Shown piece by piece: positions 1 to 5,506 of a DNA stretch of 20,912 nt (position 1 is the first letter of the stretch; every line of letters starts with the position of its first letter). The notes below the pieces were generated by a model, which worked only from the letters and a program-made list of their open reading frames with translations, was not told the DNA's origin and did no database searches. The translations under genes were made by a program, and so were the position numbers. The DNA comes from Candidatus Schekmanbacteria bacterium (GTDB lineage Bacteria > CSSED10-310 > JACPHN01). The stretch lies in assembly GCA_016188575.1 (NCBI GenBank), contig JACPHN010000105.1, positions 1 through 20,912 of the forward strand, read 5' to 3'.

Positions 1-60
1 GCCCGTCCCCGTGAACAGGTCCGTGAGCCCGAGGCCGAACAGCCGGTGCCACGCGATCAT
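1..60 (-). CDS. N-terminus of an unidentified protein (runs off the left edge)
   Basis: An ATG at 58-60 on the minus strand opens a frame reading MIAWHRLFGLGLTDLFTGTG up to the window edge. A purine-rich GAGGAA stretch lies about six bases upstream and could be the ribosome binding site. The opening resembles hypothetical proteins that start M-I-x-W-H-R-L-F-G-L, but this is a recollection of a pattern, not a family assignment. Only about 20 codons are visible, so no function is proposed. It lies downstream, on the same strand, of a degraded frame at 168-446. Confidence 0.4.
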   Translation of the reverse strand, partial: MIAWHRLFGLGLTDLFTGTG

Positions 61-167
61 TGTGGTTCCTCGGAGGTCGCACGGCAGCGCGGGCGCCGCG
101 CCTCACCTACCACTATGCGGGGTCCGGTGGGCGATGTCAACTGCGCAGGCAGGCCAAAGCGGCCGCG

Positions 168-446
168 CTACGAAGTGCCCGAGGCGCGCGACCTGGTCCT
201 TGAGGAGACCCCAGGTGACTTCCAAGGCGACTTCCGGCGAGGTTGACTTGCTCGCGGGCGACGGCGGGCCGGCGGCAGCAACGGCGCCGCGTCCGGCCCG
301 GCGAAAACCGACAACGCTTCGGTCACGTCGTGCGGGTGCACGACCCAGCCCGGGGCGCTAGCCGCCAGCCGCTCGCACAGCGTCTCGGGCTCGCGGATGT
401 TGCCCGGCTACGGGCGGTTCGCCAGCGCAGCCAGGGCCTCATCCAT
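168..446 (-). pseudogene. Degraded coding remnant, unidentified
   Basis: From an ATG at 444-446 the minus strand reads MDEALAALANRP, meets a TAG at 408-410, and continues in the same frame with a protein-like stretch that includes the segment APGWVVHPHDVTEAL and runs to a stop at 168-170. A second frame over about 103-230 also reads protein-like (WGLLKDQVARLGHFV), which would fit a frameshift. The codon choice is GC-rich like real genes here. I do not recognise the family. The internal stop and possible frame change are why I call it a pseudogene rather than a gene. Confidence 0.3.
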
Positions 447-493
447 TCGTCAGCCGGTCCGAAACCCCGCCCTTCAGGACGGAATGTGCGCGG

Positions 494-532
494 AACCGAG
501 CGCAGCGAGGTCCAGGGCGGCGCCCGCCGCCG
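494..532 (+). repeat. 39-bp dispersed repeat, copy 1
   Basis: This segment matches 20330-20368 in inverted orientation at 38 of 39 positions, with the first 33 bases identical. It begins AACCGAGCGCAGCGAGG. Here it lies just before the DUF4007 remnant. The other copy lies inside the HNH domain of the IscB gene at the far end of the window. Immediately upstream, at 464-483, is a short imperfect hairpin (CCGCCC-TTCA-GGACGG). Confidence 0.85.
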
Positions 533-540
533 CTGGCCCG

Positions 541-1200
541 CGCTATCGCTTCTCCGGCCATCAAACGTTTCCGTTCCGGGATCCGTTCCTCGAGGATCCG
601 GCTTCCTTGTGGCTGATTCACGGGAAGCTCTCGACCCATTCGGCGCGCGCGGCGGCATGGTACCTGGCCTTCCACAGGTTTACGCGCTCGGAGCTTACCA
701 AGGACGACTTGACCGATTTCCTGTGCGACTTCGCGGCGCGGGCGGAGATCATGTCCCGGCTCACAATGGCTGGCGCTGGGGAGGCAATTTGTGCTTACAA
801 TCAGATGCCCGGAAGAACCTGGTCAGAAAAGGAAAAATCAGCTCCGCGGCCGGTCTCCGAAGCGATCTCGAAGGCCTGATAACGCGTTTCCTGGCGTGCT
901 CCGCCGACTTGGCGCCCACGGCGGCGACAGGACGTGCGACGGCAGGAAAGTCGAGCAAGGTCTGGACAGTTTTTCCTGAGCAGGTACAAGATCAGGGCGC
1001 AACGCGGCACGATCAGCAGGGATGTGGACTGTCTGATTCGCACGTACTTGCCGGCCCGGACGTCAGTTGCCTCCGGGCGCGCCGCCGCGGAAGAGTCCTT
1101 CGACTGCCCCCTCGTGGACCTTGGTCTCCTGCTTCGTCTCCGAGACGGCGATGCGTATCAGCTCGCGGTTGGACCGACCGGGGTGTGCCGGGATCCGTAG
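541..1200 (+). pseudogene. DUF4007-family gene, collapsed by internal deletion and disruption
   Basis: DUF4007 proteins occur in DNA phosphorothioation (Dnd-like) and related defence loci, usually near PAPS-reductase-like and cysteine desulfurase genes; their biochemical role is not settled. Three family blocks are visible in a single frame. The first is the N-terminal signature RFSGHQTFPFR at about 544-579. It is joined directly to the mid-protein block DPFLEDPASLWLIHGKL at about 580-630, which continues as TAWY/FNHF-like sequence (AAAWYLAFHRF) and a DDLTDFL segment. After a scrambled stretch of about 270 bases with two stops (877-882), the C-terminal block TISRDVDCLIRTYLP and EESFDCPLVDLGLL appears at about 1006-1130. 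In normal members I recall roughly 80-100 residues between the first two blocks, so that part is missing. It has no convincing start codon of its own. Confidence 0.65.
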
Positions 1201-1288
1201 GCCCAGGGTTGTCGATCCACGAACCGGCAGCTTCGGATCCAGCGCGTCACGCGGCGTGCTACTGTGGATGACGGCGCAATTGATGGGG

Positions 1289-1317
1289 GGGGAGCGGTGA
1301 AGAAACCACCGCTCCCC
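1289..1317. repeat. Perfect 11-bp hairpin
   Basis: GGGGAGCGGTG (1289-1299) pairs with CACCGCTCCCC (1307-1317) around a seven-base loop. There is no T-run on either side, so it is not a convincing intrinsic terminator. It sits in the non-coding gap between the DUF4007 remnant and the zinc-ribbon ORF. Confidence 0.6.
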
Positions 1318-1413
1318 GGGGGATGGCCGGCAGCGCGCGGGTGCTGACCGGTTCTCCTCTTACTTCGGCAGAACGTAGCTTGCCAGTCCCCTCGGCGCGC
1401 CGGGGGACGGCTG

Positions 1414-1620
1414 ATGGCACCGCTGCCTGTTTACGAGCTCGTTTGCTGCCGGTGTGGGCAGACGTTTCGGCTTTGCCGGCGGTGCTACCGGGGTGAGCGT
1501 TATTGCGGCGCGGCGTGCCGAGGCGATCCTGCCCTCTTCCGCTATCGTGCCCGCGCCGCCGGAAAGCAGTGTAACGCATCAAGGTTTCCCCGCGATTGCG
1601 GCCCCGGTACAAGAAGTCCG
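1414..1620 (+). pseudogene. Small cysteine-rich zinc-ribbon protein, C-terminus degraded
   Basis: From the ATG at 1414 the frame reads YELVCCRCGQTFRLCRRC and then GERYCGAACR, giving a CxxC...CxxC...CxxxC zinc-ribbon-like pattern within the first 40 residues. Small proteins of this cysteine pattern are often seen as accessory ORFs near mobile elements, but I cannot name the family with certainty. After the last cysteine pair the sequence loses the Arg-rich regular pattern expected and the frame simply stays open into the neighbouring transposon remnants, so the end given is approximate. The open frame itself continues to 2052 across unrelated sequence. The fragment is probably not functional. 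Confidence 0.45.
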
Positions 1621-1800
1621 AGAGTTTTCCATTGCCGCGGGCAAAGCCGTCGACCTGTGGCTCCACGACATCGGCAGTGGCCTCAACTACACACGCCAGA
1701 GCTTCGGCGAGCTCCTGAGAATGGTGGAACGGAACGAAGTCGCCGAAATCCTCACCGCCCACAAGGATCGCCTGGTACGGTTCGGTTTCGAACGGAAACC
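1606..1800 (+). pseudogene. IS607-type serine recombinase (TnpA) fragment
   Basis: The plus-strand frame carries DIGSGLNYTRQSFGELL, then MVERNEVAEILTAHKDRLVRFGFE, which is the characteristic middle of IS607-family serine recombinases (IGSGLN...RDRLxRFGFE). These enzymes move IS607 elements and carry the catalytic serine near the N-terminus in a YARVSS-like segment. That segment, the N-terminal helix-turn-helix and the C-terminal part are all absent here; only about 65 residues of a roughly 200-residue protein remain. The frame upstream reads non-homologous sequence and downstream stops at 1823-1825. The adjacent TnpB fragment supports the assignment, because IS607 elements encode both proteins. 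Confidence 0.75.
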
Positions 1801-1899
1801 GAGAAGCGCTACGCCTGTTGGATGATCATGAATCCTCACCGGATCGCGGCGCTGGTCGCGGGCCAGGCTCCTATTCCCGATCATTTCGCTGTTTCCCGC

Positions 1900-2215
1900 A
1901 GCGAAAAGCGGCGAGTCAGGAACTACCTTCGGCGGGTGATCCGGCGCCAGCGAGGCCGGGCGCCCCGAGTCGGCAGGGCCCGCTCCTTCACGACCGAAGC
2001 TCAGTGCCTCTCGGCAGCGGATGCGCGCCGAGATCGAGCGTCGCATCGATGAAGCGACGAACCAGGTGCTTGCCGTGCGCACGCCCTCGGTGCTCGTGAC
2101 GGAACGCCTCGATATTCGCGGCAAGGCGAAGTCCAGGCGTCTGTCGCGGATCGTGTCCACGTGGGCGAGGAAGTATCTCAAGGATCGAGTCGAGCTCAAG
2201 GCGTCGGCGAGAGTC
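1900..2215 (+). pseudogene. TnpB (IS607/IS605-type RuvC nuclease) fragments
   Basis: TnpB is the RNA-guided nuclease carried by IS605 and IS607 elements and the relative of Cas12. The clearest part is at about 2021-2215: RIDEATNQVLAV, then LVTERLDIRGKAKSRRLSRI and VSTWARKYLKDRVELKASA, which matches the RuvC region (VxExLxxxGKxKSRxLSRxVxxWxR). An earlier part in another frame, RRQRGRAPRVGRARSFTTEAQ at about 1945-2005, resembles the upstream part of the same family, which would imply a frameshift or deletion near 2000-2020. The sequence stops matching exactly where a 61-bp palindrome starts at 2216, so the zinc finger and final RuvC motif are lost. Confidence 0.65.
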
Positions 2216-2276
2216 GTAACTGTTCACCCCCTCCCCCCGCTTGCGGGGGGGACAGAGGAGGGAGGTGAACAGTTAC
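2216..2276. repeat. 61-bp palindromic element
   Basis: GTAACTGTTCACC (2216-2228) pairs perfectly with GGTGAACAGTTAC (2264-2276). Inside it CCCCCCGC (2233-2240) pairs with GCGGGGGG (2243-2250) around TT. The two stems are separated by an asymmetric purine-rich bulge on the right side. It abuts the broken end of the TnpB fragment. Its inner part (CACCTCCC...GGGAGGGGG when read on the minus strand) resembles the hairpin inside the acylase gene at 8931-8972. It behaves like a REP-like or MITE-like element, not a typical terminator. Confidence 0.75.
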
Positions 2277-2736
2277 CCAACGAGCTCGTTCCGCCGAGCG
2301 CCGACCGGCCACGGGGCAGGAGGGAGCCGCGTGACCGATCGACCTAAATCGCCTCGGAATCAGTACGACTGTATGCCGTATCACCGCCGCTGATCCGAGA
2401 ATCACTCAGAATGCAAACCGGATCACCTGCAGTGCTCGGCACATCAGCGCGATTGCAGGTATATGACACCGATAATCCAACGGGAATCAAAATGACTGAT
2501 CCGCGGATCAGTAAAATGGCACAGTACCTGCCACGTGATTGCTCGTCGAAGCACTCACATTGCAAGCTCGTGCCTTCGCGGTGAACCTGAGATCACCACT
2601 GGTGTATAGCCTGGCAGTTCCTGACCAGCAGCCGGACACCCCGAGGCTTGACGGGGCAGCCCGACTGCTCTAGCCTGCAGCACATCGGTTCGGCGGCGTG
2701 CCGCCGGTCAGGCTTCTTTCCTCGGAGGATTTCACC
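2277..2736. other. Non-coding stretch with lower GC and an 18-bp palindrome
   Basis: No convincing gene is visible here. About 2345-2590 is clearly less GC-rich than its surroundings and contains several GATC-centred words (TGATCCG, GGATCACC, GATCACC). It also holds the perfect palindrome ACTGATCCGCGGATCAGT at 2495-2512. Its composition suggests transferred DNA, possibly an end region of an insertion sequence, but no transposase goes with it. Confidence 0.4.
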
Positions 2737-3132
2737 ATGGGCGACGCCTTGGCCAAAAAGACTTACTATCCCTCGAAGACCTTCGACGACGATCTCGCGG
2801 GCTTTGTGGATCTTTTCAAGCAGCGAGGATGGATGTTTTCGGGGACCGATCCGGCGACCTTGGAGCAGGACGCCGCGGCGCAACGCGAGCAACGCGCGGC
2901 TCACGACGCGCTCGAGCGCCAGTATCTGGCTGCTCATCAGCAGCTCGGCGTCGACCAGGAGGCTCGCTACATTCGGTTCACCGCCGCGCTCAACGCCGCG
3001 CGCGGCGCTTTTCGCAGGGATAAGGCGATCATGGCCGAGCTTTCCCAGTTCAAGCGTTCGCTCCGTCGCGCGCGCAAGCAGGCAGCGCCGGAAGCCGCGG
3101 CGGATGAGACCGCGGGGCAAGAGCGCGAGTGA
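2737..3132 (+). CDS. Conserved-looking hypothetical protein, helical
   Basis: The ATG at 2737 is preceded by GGAGG at 2724-2728 with good spacing, so this start is preferred over an upstream in-frame GTG at 2698. The product has 131 residues, begins MGDALAKKTYYPSKTF, and is soluble with no signal peptide or membrane segment. After an aromatic N-terminal part (DDDLAGFVDLFKQRGWMF) it is rich in Ala, Glu, Gln and Arg in a heptad-like pattern, suggesting long helices. It ends in a basic RRARKQ stretch and an acidic tail. I do not recognise the family and assign no function. It is the first apparently intact gene after the transposon remnants. Confidence 0.7.
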   Translation: MGDALAKKTYYPSKTFDDDLAGFVDLFKQRGWMFSGTDPATLEQDAAAQREQRAAHDALERQYLAAHQQLGVDQEARYIRFTAALNAARGAFRRDKAIMAELSQFKRSLRRARKQAAPEAAADETAGQERE

Positions 3133-3392
3133 TCGCGCCGCGGCGCCGGGCTCACCTGGGTGCGCATGGCCGCGAGCCGCGCCATGCCACCCGCGGCCAT
3201 TGCGGACAGCCGCAGCCGCAACGCACTTGCGGGCCGCGCAGGCACGCGTCAGTCTGGCAGGAGCAGCATTTTCTGAGCGCCAACGTTGGGCGGACAGTGG
3301 TGTTGCTGCGGAACGCGGCCTGGAGAGAGCGCGCGAGCTCGCACCTGTCGCTGCTCCAGGAGCAGCTCGAGCGCGAGGTCCGCGAGCGGTAG
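3129..3392 (+). CDS. Doubtful small ORF after the 2737 gene
   Basis: A GTG at 3129 overlaps the stop of the preceding gene in a GTGA arrangement and opens 87 codons. The first half is Arg/His/Pro-rich and looks like an out-of-frame reading. The second half (VWQEQHFLSANVGRTVVLL) reads more like protein and ends in a Glu/Arg-rich helix. Without a recognisable domain this may be a degraded gene or chance. The rest of 3133-3441 shows nothing else. Confidence 0.2.
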   Translation: MIAPRRRAHLGAHGREPRHATRGHCGQPQPQRTCGPRRHASVWQEQHFLSANVGRTVVLLRNAAWRERASSHLSLLQEQLEREVRER

Positions 3393-3441
3393 CAGACCGC
3401 GCTTGCCTTGCCAACCGGAAACGTGCTAGATCACCAGAGCC

Positions 3442-4392
3442 ATGATCTTCGCCGACCTGAAGAACGACTTTGTTTTCCGGCGCATCTTCGCCACGCACCC
3501 GAACATCCTCCGAGGTTTGCTCAACGATTTACTCGACCGCCAGGGCAGCCAGGCCATCGAGGCTATCGAGTACTTGCCGAGCGAGCAGCTCCCGCTGGTG
3601 GTGGGAGCGAAGCTCTCGATTCTGGACGTCAGGTGCCGCGACCGCTCGGGCACGACATTCGTTGTGGAGATGCAGTTGCTGCACGTCTCCGGCTTCCTCA
3701 ACCGGGTCGTCTACAACGCCTGCAAGGCGTACGTGGGGCAGATCAAGAGGAGTGAGCCGTACACGAGGCTCACGGACGTAGTCGCGATCTCCATTTGCGA
3801 CTTCGCGATCTGGGCGGACGCCGATCAGGGCGCCGCGAACCTCCCCCGTGTGCCGATGCTGAGCCGCTGGAACATGACGGAGCGTGGCTCGGGCAACCAC
3901 GGGCTCTTGCAGGTGCAGTACGTGTTCGTGGAGTTGCCCAAGCTGCCACCGCGGCGGCCCGAGACGGGGGCCGAGCTGTGGGCATGGCTGTTCGTGCATA
4001 CGCCGGAACTGAGCGAGGTGCCGCCCGATCTGCCGTTTGGGCCCCACCGGGAGGCCGTCGAGCTCGCCAACGAGGCGACCTTCACACAGCTCGAGCTCGA
4101 TGCCTACCAGAAGGTGATGGACGAGATCGAGCAGGCGCGCCAGTATGGCGAAGACAAGCGAGCGGAGGGGAAGGCCGAAGGGGAGGCCGAAGGGGAGGCC
4201 AAAGGGAAGGCAAAAGGGAAGGCCGAGGCAATCCTGGCGGTCCTCGCGGCGCGCGGGATCGCTGTGGACAGCGAGACTCGCACACGCATCACGGTCTGCG
4301 TGGATGGCCCCACACTCGATCGATGGATTGCCCGGGCCGCCACTGCGGCATCCGCCCACGAGGTTATGGTTGCAGACTCGGACCACGTATGA
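3442..4392 (+). CDS. Rpn/PDDEXK_2-family nuclease (putative transposase)
   Basis: Proteins of the Rpn (recombination-promoting nuclease) / PDDEXK_2 family are DNA endonucleases linked to RecA-independent recombination and are often annotated as putative transposases. The 316-residue product starts with the typical LKNDFVFRRIFA motif (residues 6-17). It carries a PD-(D/E)xK core with Asp62 in KLSILDVRC and Glu76-x-Gln78 in FVVEMQ. It ends with a low-complexity Lys/Glu/Gly/Ala segment at about residues 235-256 (repeating EGxA/KGKA units), usual for this family. The length fits the family and the frame is intact. The ATG at 3442 lies just before the conserved motif; its ribosome binding site is weak. 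It sits alone between remnants and may be the only live mobile-type gene of the island. Confidence 0.85.
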   Translation: MIFADLKNDFVFRRIFATHPNILRGLLNDLLDRQGSQAIEAIEYLPSEQLPLVVGAKLSILDVRCRDRSGTTFVVEMQLLHVSGFLNRVVYNACKAYVGQIKRSEPYTRLTDVVAISICDFAIWADADQGAANLPRVPMLSRWNMTERGSGNHGLLQVQYVFVELPKLPPRRPETGAELWAWLFVHTPELSEVPPDLPFGPHREAVELANEATFTQLELDAYQKVMDEIEQARQYGEDKRAEGKAEGEAEGEAKGKAKGKAEAILAVLAARGIAVDSETRTRITVCVDGPTLDRWIARAATAASAHEVMVADSDHV

Positions 4393-4587
4393 ACCGTGAG
4401 CCAACACGCCGCCCAACAACCGATTGCAGCGGACGGCGCTGCCGCGCCGCCGCTGATAGGGCATCGGCAAAATGCGGGGGGTGATGCTTTACACCTGGTC
4501 CCAGCCGATGGGCCCGCGACCTGCTTGGGGAGCGAGTCGGACTGTCCCTGCCGAGAAGAATGTGTAGAGGTTGGTCGGCGACATTAG
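4393..4587. other. Gap without a recognisable gene
   Basis: The stretch after the Rpn gene holds open frames of ordinary chance length. I see no motif, repeat or RNA structure that I can support. It may be further pseudogene material upstream of the frame at 4588. Confidence 0.4.
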
Positions 4588-4743
4588 GCCGACGCCCAAT
4601 TTCCGGGGTGTGAATGTTCCCCTGAGGAGTTTGCGCGGTATTGCCTCAAACCTGCCCAGATGCTCCGTCAGCTCGTGTGGGACCAGCTCTACCTGCTCGA
4701 CGGTGAGTACCGGCAGTATGGGAGGCACATCGTGGTCTCATGA
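4588..4743 (+). pseudogene. C-terminal tail of an unknown operon gene
   Basis: After a stop at 4585-4587 the frame reads about 51 codons. It contains CECSPEEFARYCLKPAQM and then LRQLVWDQLYLLDGEYRQYG, and ends at TGA 4741-4743. The TGA overlaps the ATG of the desulfurase remnant as ATGA, the usual sign of translational coupling in an operon. The segment reads as genuine coding sequence, with alternating hydrophobic helix pattern and GC-rich wobble positions, but lacks a start. In loci with DUF4007 and a DndA-like desulfurase the gene in between is often a PAPS-reductase/DndC-like protein. That identity is only an inference from position. Confidence 0.4.
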
Positions 4744-5117
4744 GGACGTTCGAGTGCTGTATCTACCTGGACCATGACGCGAGCACGCCTTGTGACCCCC
4801 GCGTGGTCGAGGCGATGCTTCCGTGTTTTTCGGAGCACGCCGCCAATCCGTCAAACGGATTGCATAGAGCGGGACGCCGGGCCGCGCGGTTGATCGAGGT
4901 GGCGCGCGAGAAGGTTGCCGCGCTTCTGGGTGCCGAACCGTCCGAGGTCGTCTTCACGAGCGGCGCGACTGAAAGCAACAACCTTGCGTTGCTCGGGTGT
5001 GCGCGTGCCGCGGCGGGCACGGGGCGGGTAGCGTTCGGCCGAAGCAACTGCGAGGCGGACGTTGACCTCGCGGTCTCCGCTCTCGTCGCTGCCTACAATC
5101 GTGTCCTGTCGGGGTAG
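4740..5117 (+). pseudogene. Cysteine desulfurase (DndA/IscS-like) with the catalytic middle deleted
   Basis: Cysteine desulfurases are PLP enzymes that pass sulfur from cysteine to acceptors; DndA-type members feed DNA phosphorothioation. Residues 1-97 match the family N-terminus: YLDHDASTPCDPRVVEAML, the NPSN segment, and the PLP-phosphate motif SGATESNN at about residues 79-86. The sequence then jumps straight to the family C-terminus, VAFGRSNCEADVDLAV and LVAAYNRVLSG. About 250 residues are missing, including the PLP-binding lysine and the catalytic cysteine, so the 125-residue product cannot be an active desulfurase. The frame is retained across the junction. The start is the ATG overlapping the previous frame's stop. 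Whether it is DndA or a housekeeping paralogue cannot be told from sequence alone; the DUF4007 remnant favours DndA. Confidence 0.8.
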
Positions 5118-5144
5118 CGCGGCCGCCTCCTTAGCGATCGAATC

Positions 5145-5300
5145 GTGACCAGCCGGGCGACCTTCCAGAAATTACATACCCAGGAGTCACTGCGATCGTT
5201 TCTGCACGAGGCCTTGGGCGAGGCGCCGAGGGCCGTCGCGCCGGGAATCTTTTGCGTTTCTCGGGACAAACAAGAGGAGCAGCTTTCCAGGCGGCAGGGA
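5145..5300 (+). pseudogene. Possible N-terminal remnant of the next operon gene
   Basis: A GTG at 5145, 27 bases after the desulfurase stop, opens a frame with a protein-like start: TFQKLHTQESLRSFLHEALG, then VAPGIFCVSRDKQEEQ. After about 50 residues it turns into Arg/Ala/Gly-rich sequence typical of a wrong frame, although it stays open to 5624. I read it as the head of a lost gene of the same operon. I do not recognise the family. The rest of 5300-5506 shows nothing I can support. Confidence 0.3.
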
Positions 5301-5506
5301 CGGCGAGCGTCGCCCGGGCGGCCCGCGCGCGCGGATCTGCCGCGGCCTGTCAGGCGGGCACGGCAGGCAGCCGGGGGGAAGGAGCCAGATCAGCAAGGCC
5401 GGGCGGCGCTGGACCGTCTTGGGGATAGTTCGTTGGAGCTTGGACGGGAACCGCTTATCTTGAATAGCCTCCTGAGGTCTGGTGAACGGAGTAAGCCAGC
5501 TACCTT

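Noticed and set aside
464-483. Hairpin resembling IS200/IS605-type ends
   Set aside because: The stem is short and has a mismatch; no IS605-type gene is joined to it, so it is mentioned only as context for the repeat.
4144-4230. Tandem-like Lys/Glu/Gly/Ala codons that look like a DNA repeat
   Set aside because: Low-complexity charged segments of this kind are normal in Rpn/PDDEXK_2 proteins.
4489-4728. 79-codon minus-strand frame opposite the unknown ORF tail
   Set aside because: The plus-strand frame ends in an ATGA overlap with the desulfurase remnant and reads more protein-like, so the minus frame is taken as its shadow.
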